A stretch of DNA of 64,000 bases from JBFJKD01 sp041600415 (GTDB taxonomy: Bacteria > Pseudomonadota > Gammaproteobacteria > Pseudomonadales > Porticoccaceae), in contig JBFIKF010000003.1 in assembly GCA_041600415.1 (NCBI GenBank), positions 248,001-312,000 on the forward strand. Reading direction: 5' to 3'. Under the pieces are notes generated by a model, which searched no databases, was not told where the DNA came from, and saw nothing but the letters and a program-made list of their open reading frames with translations. The position numbers and the translations under genes were made by a program. Below, one piece after another: positions 36,463-44,173 of the stretch (positions within the stretch are counted from its first letter, which is position 1; each line of letters begins with the position of its first letter).

Positions 36463-38520
36463 GTGAAAAAATTTATCAAATGGTTGCTTATCAGTCTTAC
36501 CGCAGCGCTGTTGCTGCTGGTCGCCGCGGTCACTTTTGTAATTTTTGCAATCGATCCCAACAGCTACAAACCGCAGCTTGCAAAATTGGCCGCCGAACAG
36601 AATGTCGAACTCAATATTAAGGGCGAGCTATCCTGGAAAATTTTCCCCAACCTGGCCATCCGTATTGGTGAAACCCATATCGCCGACCAGCAGGGCCGCT
36701 TCCCCACCACATCATTTCGCAGCGCCGACCTGCAATTGAATTTGCTCGCGCTGCTGCGTCGTCAGATTGCGGTGCGGGCCATTGCTCTGGATGGAGCGGA
36801 TATAACGCTGCAGAATCTGGCCCAGGGCGGTGCGGCAGCGGCGGCACCGGCTGCGGGCGCGACCAACTCCGCGGAACAGGACGCGCCCAACGGTTTTAAT
36901 CTGGCCATTGCCAGTGTTGAGCTGAGCGATAGCCGCATTACCCTGCCCGGCGAACCGCTGACCACCATGGAAAACGTCAACCTGCGAAGCCAGCGCTTCA
37001 ATCTGGATAACAAACCATTTCCACTATCCCTGAGCTTCGATCTGCAGCAGGACGAATCCCCAACCCAGCATATTGTTCTGGAGACCCGCATCAGCGCGGC
37101 TGACAACGGCGCACTCGTACAGATCGACACCACGAATTTAACCCTGTCTGCTGCCGACCGCCCGGATATAAAAAGTAGTTTTTCCGCGCTGTATAACCGC
37201 ACTGAGGACAGCCTCAATCTCACTGATTTCGTGGCCCGCGCCGACGCCATTGACATTAGCGGCGTAGCCACGCTGCGCGCGCTGGGCACTACCCCTGAAA
37301 TCAGTGGGCGCTGGCAAATCAAGCCCTTTAATCTACGCAAGGCCTTGCCTGCCTGGGGAATCGAATTACCTGCCCCCGCCAACTCGGATGCCCTGTCGCG
37401 CGTGGCGCTGACCATGGACATCGGCGGCACAGCGGACCTGGTGCAACTGGACAATCTGCACATGGATCTGGACCAAACCGTGATCACCGGCAGCGCCCGG
37501 TTTGGGCTGGGGGACAAACGCTCGTTGAAGCTGACCCTGGCGGGCGATGCCATCAATGTGGACGACTACGCCCCGGCCTCGACAAAAACATCGGAAAACG
37601 ACGCGCCAGTGGCCGCGCTATTCGGACCCCTGGCCGCATCGGTCGCCTGGCTGAACGGCGGCAAAGGGGATGTGGATATCCGCTGGCAATCTTTCACCAC
37701 CGGCAAAATGACACTGACAGATTTGCACACAGCCATGACCGTACGCGGCAAAAAAGTTGCACTCAGCAATTTTTCCACCCGGGTATTCGGCGGCGAGGTG
37801 AAGGCCAAAATTGGTATCGATATGGCCCCTGCCCAACCGACCATAACATTTGAAAAACATATTTCCGGCATCTCGATACCCCAGATGACAGCGGCATTCG
37901 ACCAGGACGTAGATTTTCAGGGACTGCTGGATATGTCCGTGAGCGGCAGCTCCCGTGGTGAAAATGCTGATCAATTGCAAGCTAATCTTGTGGGCAGCGG
38001 CACCCTGCGCGTGGCGCAACCCGCCCTGGCCAAGATCAATGTGGAACGCAGCTTTTGCGAAGTTGTAGCGTTAGTGGAAAAAACCGAGTCCACGCAAACC
38101 TGGGGGGAAGGCACCCAGCTCAAGGATATCGACAGCAGCTTTACGCTGAAGGGCTACGACCTGGTACTGGACAGCTATTCCACCGGGGTCGGCAATCTGA
38201 CTCTGCGCGGCAACGGTGTGATCGATACCCAAAAGGAAAAATTTAACCTGCTGGTGGTCTCCCGCCTGAATGGCGAGCGCACCAGCGAGACCGGTTGTGT
38301 CGTCAACAACACGCGCATTCGCGACCGGGATATTCCCCTGCGGTGTAAAGACAGCTTCGCCGCCGCTGGCGCCAAAAGCTGCCGCCCGGATGGGGATATC
38401 GTCAAGGAATTGCTCCACAGCCGGTTGCTCGAGGAAGTACAGAAAAAAACCGGCATGGATCAGGAGTCCAGCGAGGCACTGGAAGGCCTGCTGAAAGGTA
38501 TCTTTGGCAAGAAAAAATAG
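36463..38520 (+). CDS. AsmA-family protein
   Basis: A 685-residue protein with one N-terminal membrane helix (about 5-30) and a long periplasmic part. It begins KKFIKWLLISLTAALLLLVA and IDPNSYKPQLAKLA, as AsmA proteins do, and has repeated beta-rich segments. AsmA-like proteins are thought to bridge the envelope and move phospholipids. The start is GTG at 36463. The stop overlaps the GTG of mutY by one base, so the two genes are probably coupled. Confidence 0.87.
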   Translation: MKKFIKWLLISLTAALLLLVAAVTFVIFAIDPNSYKPQLAKLAAEQNVELNIKGELSWKIFPNLAIRIGETHIADQQGRFPTTSFRSADLQLNLLALLRRQIAVRAIALDGADITLQNLAQGGAAAAAPAAGATNSAEQDAPNGFNLAIASVELSDSRITLPGEPLTTMENVNLRSQRFNLDNKPFPLSLSFDLQQDESPTQHIVLETRISAADNGALVQIDTTNLTLSAADRPDIKSSFSALYNRTEDSLNLTDFVARADAIDISGVATLRALGTTPEISGRWQIKPFNLRKALPAWGIELPAPANSDALSRVALTMDIGGTADLVQLDNLHMDLDQTVITGSARFGLGDKRSLKLTLAGDAINVDDYAPASTKTSENDAPVAALFGPLAASVAWLNGGKGDVDIRWQSFTTGKMTLTDLHTAMTVRGKKVALSNFSTRVFGGEVKAKIGIDMAPAQPTITFEKHISGISIPQMTAAFDQDVDFQGLLDMSVSGSSRGENADQLQANLVGSGTLRVAQPALAKINVERSFCEVVALVEKTESTQTWGEGTQLKDIDSSFTLKGYDLVLDSYSTGVGNLTLRGNGVIDTQKEKFNLLVVSRLNGERTSETGCVVNNTRIRDRDIPLRCKDSFAAAGAKSCRPDGDIVKELLHSRLLEEVQKKTGMDQESSEALEGLLKGIFGKKK

Positions 38521-39566
38521 TGGTTAAACCCTTTGCCCAACGGTTGCTCGCCTGGTTTGATCAACACGGCCGCAAAGATTTACCCTGGCAACAGGACATC
38601 ACACCCTATCGGGTCTGGTTGTCGGAGGTCATGCTACAGCAAACCCAGGTGACCACCGTCGCGCCCTATTTTCAGCGTTTTATCAGCGCTTTTCCCGATG
38701 TCACCGCGCTGGCGGCAGCGCCCCTCGACGAAGTGCTACACCTGTGGACCGGTCTCGGTTATTACGCCCGCGGCCGCAACCTGCACAAAACCGCGGGCAT
38801 AATCTCTACCGACTACGGCGGCGTCTTTCCCGACAACGTCGCAGCCCTGCAAACACTGCCCGGCATCGGTCGCTCCACCGCCGGCGCCATCAGCGCCATC
38901 GCCTTTGGCACCCGCGCGCCAATTCTGGACGGCAACGTCAAGCGGGTATTAGCACGGCACGCGGCCGTAGAAGGGTATCCCGGCACCAGCGCAGTGGCCA
39001 AAACCCTGTGGCAACTGGCGGATAACTACACCCCTGACCTGCGCTGCGGTGACTATACTCAGGCCATCATGGACCTCGGCGCGACCCTGTGCACCCGCAG
39101 TGCACCGCAATGCACGCGCTGCCCCCTCAACGCCGATTGCCGCGCTTATCAACGGGGTGATCCGCAACGTTTTCCGGGCAAAAAACCCCGTCAGGAAATG
39201 CCGGTCAAAACAACCCTGTTTCTGATTCTGGAAAATCCAGCAAACGAAGTGTTGCTCGAACAACGACCCGCGCGGGGATTATGGGGCGGGTTATGGACAT
39301 TCCCTGAGTGCGCCGCTGAGACGGATATTGGCGCTACCTGTGCGCAACTGGGCTACCAGGCCACGCACTGGCAAGCAGCGCCGACGCAACGCCACACCTT
39401 TAGTCACTTCCATCTGGATTTTACCCCCGTGCGCGTGTCCGTCGCCAGTAACGGCGGTATTGCCGAGCGCCCCATGGCCCGCTGGGTCCTGCCATCCGCA
39501 CCGGGTAATTTGGGCCTGCCGCAACCCATCAAGGCCCTGCTGCAACAGCTAACGCCCGCCGATTAA
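38520..39566 (+). CDS. mutY: Adenine DNA glycosylase MutY
   Basis: A 348-residue repair enzyme that removes adenine opposite 8-oxoguanine. Seen: WLSEVMLQQTQVTTV (substrate and catalytic Glu region), helix-hairpin-helix LQTLPGIGRSTAGAI with the later catalytic Asp in PILDGNVKRV, and the Fe-S cluster cysteines C-x6-C-x2-C-x5-C in CTRSAPQCTRCPLNADC. The C-terminal NUDIX-like domain follows. It starts with GTG overlapping the AsmA stop and is followed by yggX, a common gammaproteobacterial order. Confidence 0.95.
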   Translation: MVKPFAQRLLAWFDQHGRKDLPWQQDITPYRVWLSEVMLQQTQVTTVAPYFQRFISAFPDVTALAAAPLDEVLHLWTGLGYYARGRNLHKTAGIISTDYGGVFPDNVAALQTLPGIGRSTAGAISAIAFGTRAPILDGNVKRVLARHAAVEGYPGTSAVAKTLWQLADNYTPDLRCGDYTQAIMDLGATLCTRSAPQCTRCPLNADCRAYQRGDPQRFPGKKPRQEMPVKTTLFLILENPANEVLLEQRPARGLWGGLWTFPECAAETDIGATCAQLGYQATHWQAAPTQRHTFSHFHLDFTPVRVSVASNGGIAERPMARWVLPSAPGNLGLPQPIKALLQQLTPAD

Positions 39567-39607
39567 GCGTCCACTGGGGCAATTTCTACTTGCCCCAGTG
39601 GACGCTT
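39565..39607 (+). terminator. Strong 18-bp hairpin after mutY
   Basis: AAGCGTCCACTGGGGCAA pairs perfectly with TTGCCCCAGTGGACGCTT around a 7-nt loop. The left arm overlaps the mutY stop codon. There is only a short T-rich tail (CTTCTT), so it may be a terminator or an mRNA-stabilising hairpin. Confidence 0.75.
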
Positions 39608-39690
39608 CTTCCTATCCTACCCACCCTGGATCTCGCGACCCACCGCGCTGGTCCACCGCCCGCTCTATTGACCCCGCACACGAGAAGCTC

Positions 39691-39963
39691 ATGAGCCGTA
39701 CCCTGATATGCCGCAAGTACAAAAAAGAGATGGAAGGTCTCGACGCGCCACCCTTTCCAGGACCTAAAGGCCAGGATATTTTCGAAAATATATCCCGCCA
39801 GGCGTGGCAGGAATGGCTCGCCCACCAGACCATGCTGATTAACGAAAAACGCCTGAACATGATGGATTTAACGGCCCGTACCTACCTCGGCGAACAACGC
39901 GATAAATTTCTGTCCGGCGAAGAATTTGACCAGGCGGAAGGTTATATTCCGCCCAGCGAGTAA
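39691..39963 (+). CDS. yggX: Fe(2+)-trafficking protein YggX
   Basis: A 90-residue protein protecting Fe-S clusters from oxidation. SRTLICRKYKKEMEGLD with the conserved Cys7, FPGPKGQDIFENIS and WLAHQTMLINEKRLNMMD match YggX. The frame opens at 39598, but ATG 39691 is the family start. It follows mutY after a strong hairpin. Confidence 0.93.
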   Translation: MSRTLICRKYKKEMEGLDAPPFPGPKGQDIFENISRQAWQEWLAHQTMLINEKRLNMMDLTARTYLGEQRDKFLSGEEFDQAEGYIPPSE

Positions 39964-40033
39964 TGCGCCCCATTATCCTTGACGGCATCCAGCCGAAACG
40001 GTTTAATACGCGCCTTTCCGCGTTAGCGAAAAA

Positions 40034-40109
<76 letters not shown>

Positions 40110-40115
40110 AAAAAA

Positions 40116-40340
40116 TCATTGCCTTACCACCAACTTCAAACCTTTTTGCTCGGGGCACTGTGTCAAATTTGTGCCCTCGGTACGCTGCTTTGCGCCATCG
40201 ATTCGCTGCGCCACATCGCGCAAATGTTCGCCCGCCAAATGCGCGTAGCACAACGCCAACTCGTACGACGCGCAACCGCCCATCGCCATCAGTTCCTGCA
40301 AGCGGGTGTCTTTTTGCACGTGCCACGGCGTCGCGCCAGA
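40116..40340 (-). pseudogene. Tyrosine integrase, C-terminal remnant
   Basis: The reading gives WHVQKDTRLQELMAMGG, then ASYELALCYAHLAGEHL and AQRID, which is the end of phage-type tyrosine recombinases around the catalytic tyrosine (usual form SYEMVLRYAHLAPEHL). The tyrosine of LCYAHL is kept, but the normally preceding arginine is cysteine and the tryptophan after GG is also cysteine. A stop codon lies upstream in frame and the N-terminal and central parts, including the other catalytic residues, are absent. It points toward tRNA-Phe, as integrases of tRNA-inserted islands do. Confidence 0.75.
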
Positions 40341-40432
40341 ACCGGCTACGAATAACGGTCATTTAGCCTTGTCCCTGACACCCTGCGCACGGGCAGGGTC
40401 AGCCCCTTAATTCAGTCCCTCAATCCAGTCCC

Positions 40433-41074
40433 TCAATCCAGCCGCTGAATTAAATCCGCGCCCTGGTTGCGCGGGTTATTCACCGTCCGACTCACCGCGT
40501 ACACATCCACCGCCGCTGACCGCTCCCCAAGGGCCAGTTCCAGTGCGTCAGCGAGCGGTCCGCGCAGCCAGCTATCCGACTGGGCTGGCGCCAGCATCAC
40601 CGGCATACGGGCATGCAGGCCCACCAGCCCGGCATCCGCAGGCCGGGTAATAATCGTGCAGGATGCAGGAATGTCTTCACCCCGCCCCGGCTCATACAAC
40701 CCGGCAAACACCAACGGCGCACCGTCCGCCCCGCGTACAAAATAAGGTTGCTTGCCGTCCGCCTCGGTTTTCCATTCGTAATAACCCAGTGCCGGAATCA
40801 GACAGCGTTGGCCGTGGGACCAGGCCGAGCGAAACGCCGGCTTGTCCGCCACCGACTCCAGCCGCGCATTAAACGTCGCGTACTTACTGCTCACGGTCTG
40901 CGACCAGGGCGGCACCAGGCCCCAGCGCGCCGCCAGCCCGCCTTCGGGAGTAAACGCAGCAATCATCTGACTCGGCACCACATTAAAACCCGTCACAACA
41001 GCGGCGGGCCAATCCTGCAAAATGGCCGCCCAATCGTGCATGGCAGTAACGTGGTTGGCAAAGCGACCGCACAT
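40433..41074 (-). CDS. yedK: SOS response-associated peptidase family protein (YedK/HMCES)
   Basis: A 213-residue protein that forms a covalent link with abasic sites in single-stranded DNA. Key residues are present: C2 as the nucleophile after Met removal (MCGRF), N69 in FNARLE, E100 in YYEWK and H154 in LHARMPVML. It is intact. A second, broken copy lies 3.1 kb to the right. It sits between the integrase remnant and hsdM debris and may have come with the island. Confidence 0.9.
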   Translation of the reverse strand: MCGRFANHVTAMHDWAAILQDWPAAVVTGFNVVPSQMIAAFTPEGGLAARWGLVPPWSQTVSSKYATFNARLESVADKPAFRSAWSHGQRCLIPALGYYEWKTEADGKQPYFVRGADGAPLVFAGLYEPGRGEDIPASCTIITRPADAGLVGLHARMPVMLAPAQSDSWLRGPLADALELALGERSAAVDVYAVSRTVNNPRNQGADLIQRLD

Positions 41075-41595
41075 GGTGCGCTCCGGTAGAATGTTTTAAC
41101 GTGTACTAAAAAGGCCGCAACCCTGCTAGCTTCCGGCTAACAACTCCTCTACGCCCCTGAACTCAATTAACGCGGCCTCAAGCTGTTCCACTATCTCCGC
41201 AGCCAGGACTTCCGGCGCAGGCAAATTATCCGTATCCTCCAACGACTCATCTTTTAGCCAGAAAATATCGAGATTGGTTTTGTCGCGGGCAATTAACTCA
41301 TCATAGGTACATGAACGCCATCGGCCTTCGGGATTTTTCTCACTCCATGTCGCTTTGCGTTTGCTTCTGTCACCCGCTTTGTATAGTTCAATAAACTCAT
41401 CAAAATCACTCTTCACCAGCCGCTTGGTTTTCAGGGTCATGTGCACGTTGGTGCGGAAGTCGTAGATCCAGAGTTTTTTTGTCCAGGCGGTTTTCGCGTC
41501 GAAAAAATGGCTTTGGCTTGCATACCCGCCGATAAGATGAACCACTAAACATCGTAGATCATCTTGATCAAGCGTTCCAGCTTGGCGGGATCCTG

Positions 41596-41667
41596 ACAAA
41601 TTCGTCTGGAGCGAATTTGGACAGCCGAAGGCTGCTCGGAGGGTGCAGGCCACGGACGGCCTGCATC
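41596..41667 (-). repeat. Palindrome-rich 72-bp in-frame insertion (element X1)
   Basis: Exactly 72 bp interrupt the HsdM reading between NKI and QDPAKL without shifting the frame. The DNA is a row of hairpins: GCAGGCC/GGCCTGC, CAGCC/GGCTG and CAAATTCG/CGAATTTG. A partial diverged copy lies at 43812-43852. Confidence 0.75.
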
Positions 41668-41805
41668 AATTTTGTTTTGCGCCTTGCGGAAAATGGTGCC
41701 CAACATGCCGCCTTGCTTACCCAGGTTTTCCAGGGTGTGGCGGTATTGCAGCTCTAAATCATCCCCATCCAACTTCACCAACTTTGGCCAAGAATATTTA
41801 TCGGG

Positions 41806-41861
41806 CACACCAACTCCCCCTCTCCCACTGGGAGAGGGGCGGGGGTGAGGGTATACCACCC
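41806..41861. mobile_element. MITE/REP-like palindromic insertion in hsdM
   Basis: CCCCTCTCCC and GGGAGAGGGG (41817-41839) form a 10-bp perfect stem with a 3-nt loop, flanked by CGGGGGTGAGGG. It lies between two HsdM segments that are in different frames. The G+C-rich palindrome resembles small non-autonomous repeats seen in many gammaproteobacteria. Its ends are estimated from where HsdM similarity stops. Confidence 0.7.
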
Positions 41862-42025
41862 TTCTCACGCTCATCGGCCATTTTGAGGAAGATTAAGTAT
41901 GTAATTTGTTCCACATAGTCGCCATAGCCCACACCGTCGTCACGTAATACGTGGGCGTAGTTCCAGACCTTATTAACTATCTCAGACGCACTCATGTGGA
42001 ACCTCATTTATAGGTGATTTGCAAT

Positions 42026-42074
42026 GTGCATGGATGCACAGGTGCCGCGAAGCACACGGATGTGCGAGAGCGGC
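42026..42074. repeat. Double-hairpin repeat, copy Y1
   Basis: Hairpin GTGCAT-GG-ATGCAC (42026-42039), linker GGTGCCGCG (42041-42049), second hairpin GCACA-CGGA-TGTGC (42052-42065), tail GAGAGCGGC. GCCGC of the linker can pair with GCGGC of the tail and enclose the second hairpin. It is fused to the truncated hsdM copy B. A related copy Y2 lies at 43659. Confidence 0.75.
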
Positions 42075-42161
42075 CTCGACATAATCGCCATAGCCGACGC
42101 CGTCATCACGTAGGACGTGAGCGTAGCTCCAGACTTTGTTGACAATTTCTGATGCTGACAT
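42075..42161 (-). pseudogene. Truncated hsdM 5' end, copy B
   Basis: ATG at 42161 opens MSASEIVNKVWSYAHVLRDD and continues GVGYGDYVE before running into repeat Y1. It repeats the first ~28 codons of copy A (Asn to Ser at one site) only 166 bp away. Its ATG is 3 bp after the HEPN stop, suggesting that the MNT-HEPN pair was once transcribed together with hsdM. Confidence 0.75.
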
Positions 42162-42163
42162 AT

Positions 42164-42598
42164 TTATTTCCCAGCGACCGGGCCAAGTGATTCAACCATT
42201 GTTACAAGTTCATTCGTGATCTCAATCAATTCTTTCAATAATTGAGGCGGTATTTCCAAATGCCCCTCATACTCCGCAAGATTCCTTACTTTGTGACACT
42301 GATCGAGAACACGCCATTTAACGCTGTCGAGACCAATCGTATGTTGCAAACACTGGAAGACTAAATAGCGATTATCTGAACGATAACCATGCCAACGCAG
42401 TGCCGCCAGGGAGATTGCATGTGCAGCGCCGTAAACCAGTGAAAATCGACCTTCTTCAGAGAGACCTTCTAACCGCGCATCCTGTAAGCGACGCTTCGCG
42501 GAAGCCACCATGCCATTAAATTCTCGCTGGTCCGGCGGTTCTGCTTTCAGTTTATTTATCCTGACAAGATTATCCAGATTCTTTAATGTCATTCTCAC
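42164..42598 (-). CDS. HEPN-domain protein, partner of the MNT gene
   Basis: A 144-residue, mostly helical protein: FNGMVASAKRRLQDARLEGL, then FSLVYGAAHAISLAALRWHG, and CHKVRNLAEYEGHLEI. The position and the RN-x-AEY pattern fit HEPN proteins, the usual toxin side of MNT-HEPN pairs. The classical RX4-6H RNase motif is not exact here: the histidine is seven residues after the intervening start (R-N7-H), so RNase activity is uncertain. It overlaps the MNT gene by 29 bp, so translation is coupled. Alternatively it may only scaffold the nucleotidyltransferase. Confidence 0.7.
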   Translation of the reverse strand: MRMTLKNLDNLVRINKLKAEPPDQREFNGMVASAKRRLQDARLEGLSEEGRFSLVYGAAHAISLAALRWHGYRSDNRYLVFQCLQHTIGLDSVKWRVLDQCHKVRNLAEYEGHLEIPPQLLKELIEITNELVTMVESLGPVAGK

Positions 42599-43175
42599 TT
42601 CCCTTGATCAAGATTTTCGCCTGTTCCATGACCCGCGTAACAAAGCTATTGCCCGACTTCAGCTTGGCAACAAAGTCTTCCTTTTCGAATATTGTTGGAC
42701 TCACCGTTCGCCGCAAAGATTCTTCCAGCGGCAAAAGTAGCTCCATAACCTGACCATAACTTAATGCTTCACCCACTAGCATCAAATCAATATCACTGGA
42801 ACCTGTAGCCTCGCCTTTGGCAATTGAGCCATAGATAAACGCCAGCTCAATATTGGCGTCGAGGGGTTTCAGCTTTTCCCGAATGACATCCGCCACGCCA
42901 AAGGTCTTCCTGACCATCCCCATCAATTCGTCATAAACGGGGCAATTCGGGTTGGCCTGGTAATGGTTTTGATTACCCTCACGCGTTGCTATGAGCAAAC
43001 CGGCACTTACCAAACGGCTTAGCTCACGACTCACAGTCCCTCGGCCCATGTCGGCAAACCGCATGATTTCATTGGTGAAATAGCGCTTATCTGGCTTGCC
43101 ATACAACAGCCCCAACACCTTCTGCTGTGTTTTGGTGAATAAAGCATCGCCAATAGATACCGTGTCCATGTACAT
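42570..43175 (-). CDS. Winged-helix + minimal nucleotidyltransferase (MNT) protein
   Basis: A 201-residue protein. N-terminal winged helix (about 15-75): FTKTQQKVLGLLYGKPD, MGRGTVSRELSRLVSAGLL. C-terminal MNT domain (about 100-190): IYGSIAKGEATGSSDIDLML, the exact GSX10DXD pattern of MntA-type nucleotidyltransferases. In known pairs MNT AMPylates and silences the HEPN toxin. The winged helix makes it a candidate repressor of its own promoter, where two identical operator-like sites lie. The start is ATG 43175 or 43169. Confidence 0.85.
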   Translation of the reverse strand: MYMDTVSIGDALFTKTQQKVLGLLYGKPDKRYFTNEIMRFADMGRGTVSRELSRLVSAGLLIATREGNQNHYQANPNCPVYDELMGMVRKTFGVADVIREKLKPLDANIELAFIYGSIAKGEATGSSDIDLMLVGEALSYGQVMELLLPLEESLRRTVSPTIFEKEDFVAKLKSGNSFVTRVMEQAKILIKGSENDIKESG

Positions 43176-43187
43176 TATCTCTAAAGA

Positions 43188-43228
43188 CCCATATTGGGTA
43201 CTATAGGACCCATATTGGGGATTTACAA
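43188..43228 (-). promoter_or_regulatory. MNT-HEPN promoter with twin operators
   Basis: On the minus strand -35 TTGTAA (43228-43223), a 17-bp spacer and -10 TATAGT (43205-43200). Two identical 11-bp palindromic sites CCCATATTGGG lie at 43188-43198 and 43209-43219, 21 bp apart centre to centre, on the same face of the helix. One fills the spacer, the other covers the start of transcription, an ideal autorepression arrangement. Confidence 0.75.
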
Positions 43229-43232
43229 GATT

Positions 43233-43260
43233 TAAGTCACCCGATATAAGTCACCCGATA
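43233..43260. repeat. Perfect 14-bp tandem repeat upstream of the MNT promoter
   Basis: TAAGTCACCCGATA occurs twice head to tail just upstream of the -35 box. It may bind a second factor or be a relic of slippage. Confidence 0.8.
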
Positions 43261-43261
43261 A

Positions 43262-43658
43262 AAGGTATCGATCTACAGGCAATCGTAAGAGACTACGGTG
43301 TCAGTGGTCGCTCTCGGCTTCCTCGACAACTGCTCCTGCGTTGTTCTACCTTCGCCCATCCCTGGGCTCGTGCCTCCCGCGACATTAGTACTTCCATGTA
43401 CGTCAAGTTTGGGTTGCATCACCTCCACCATCGCCTGACCATTTCCTCGGGAACGAAATAGTGCATGGGCAGCCAGGCCGAAGGCCGAGAACCGTGGATG
43501 GTCCGAGTCAATTAACGGTCTCGGGGTAAACGACTGCATGGACGCAGGAGTTAGAGCGAAGCAGGAAGCCGGAGCCGAGTATTGCCCGGCACCGCCTTCA
43601 CATGGCCCAGGCCAGCTTCTCGACCTCCAGTCTCACCTTCTCCATGCGCATGCGCGAT
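43262..43658. other. Repeat-rich stretch without a credible gene
   Basis: An 88-codon open frame (43273-43539, minus) exists, but its sequence is Arg/Gly/Ser-rich and unlike any domain I know. Short hairpins recur, including CTGC-ATGGAC-GCAG at 43534-43547, which resembles the first hairpin of repeats Y1 and Y2. I read the stretch as accumulated repeat DNA. Confidence 0.45.
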
Positions 43659-43706
43659 GAACATGGATGTTCGGGTGCCGCGGGTGCAAGGATGCACAGG
43701 AGCGGC
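43659..43706. repeat. Double-hairpin repeat, copy Y2
   Basis: Hairpin GAACAT-GG-ATGTTC (43659-43672), the same linker GGTGCCGCG (43674-43682), second hairpin GTGCA-AGGA-TGCAC (43684-43697), tail AGGAGCGGC. Compared with Y1 the stems differ in sequence on both arms, but pairing is kept. Confidence 0.75.
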
Positions 43707-43714
43707 TTGCAACA

Positions 43715-43811
43715 AACCTTCGTAGATGTCACCTGTCACATCCGCCGGCAAGGTGGACCACTGCTCCTTGTCGATCATATTGATCAAGCGTTCCAGCTTG
43801 GGCGAGACCTG
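43715..43811 (-). pseudogene. hsdM internal fragment, copy C
   Basis: The minus-strand reading gives SPKLERLINMIDKEQWSTLP and ADVTGDIYEGLLQ, the HsdM segment that precedes the methylase core and is lost from copy A. It overlaps copy A only in KLERLI-MI. It is joined on one side to element X2 and the broken YedK copy and on the other to repeat Y2. Confidence 0.75.
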
Positions 43812-43852
43812 ACAAATATGTCGGGAACATGTTGGACAGCCAAAGGCTGCTT
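43812..43852 (-). repeat. Partial palindromic element X2
   Basis: This matches the last ~40 bp of X1: CAGCC/GGCTG hairpin, then a diverged AACATGT/ACATATT pairing. It occupies the same position in front of the same HsdM codons (CAG then PxKLERL). It is cut by fusion to YedK sequence. Confidence 0.65.
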
Positions 43853-44173
43853 GCCCCCCGTCTCGGTTTTCCACTCGTAATAACCCAGTGCCGGAATCAG
43901 ACAGCGTTGGCCGTGGGACCAGACCGAGCGAAACGCCGGTTTATCCGCCACCGACTCCAGCCGCGCGTTAAACGTTGCGTACTTACTGCTCACCGTCTGC
44001 GACCAGGACGGCACCAGGCCCCAGCGCGCCGCCAGCCCGCCGTCGGGGGTAAACGCAGCAATTGTCTGACTCGGCACCACATTAAAACCCGTCACAACAG
44101 CGGCGGGCCAATCCTGCAAAATAACCGCCCAATCGTGCATCGCGGTAACGTGGTTGGCAAAACGGCCTCACAT
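43850..44173 (-). pseudogene. Broken second copy of yedK
   Basis: A near-identical partial duplicate of 40751-41091. The ATG at 44173 is followed by TGA where the intact gene has TGC for the catalytic Cys2, so the protein is stopped at codon 2. Similarity continues through FNARLESVADKPAF and YYEWKTE and then ends abruptly in element X2. The His154 half is missing. Confidence 0.88.

Larger units (their letters stand above)
41126..41995 (-). pseudogene. hsdM: Broken type I restriction methylase gene, copy A
   Basis: Pieces of an HsdM protein in order on the minus strand. From 41995: MSASEIVNKVWNYAHVLRDD to LKMADEREK (N-terminal domain); then a hairpin insertion (about 41806-41861) that shifts the frame; then YSWPKLVKLDGDDLELQYRH to FRKAQNKI; then a 24-codon in-frame insertion (41596-41667); then QDPAKLERLIKMI. 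A gap in homology follows, and the C-terminal part resumes with FFDAKTAWTKKLWIYDFRTN and IFWLKDESLEDTDNLPAPE. The SAM-binding and NPPF catalytic region is missing, so it cannot methylate. hsdS and hsdR are absent. Confidence 0.8.

Noticed and set aside
41126..41653. 175-codon ORF as an intact gene
   Set aside because: Its first ~50 codons are frame noise and the rest is the C-terminus of HsdM; it is part of a broken gene.
43273..43539. 88-codon ORF as a gene
   Set aside because: Low-complexity Arg/Gly/Ser sequence within repeat-rich DNA, no domain, no ribosome site that stands out.
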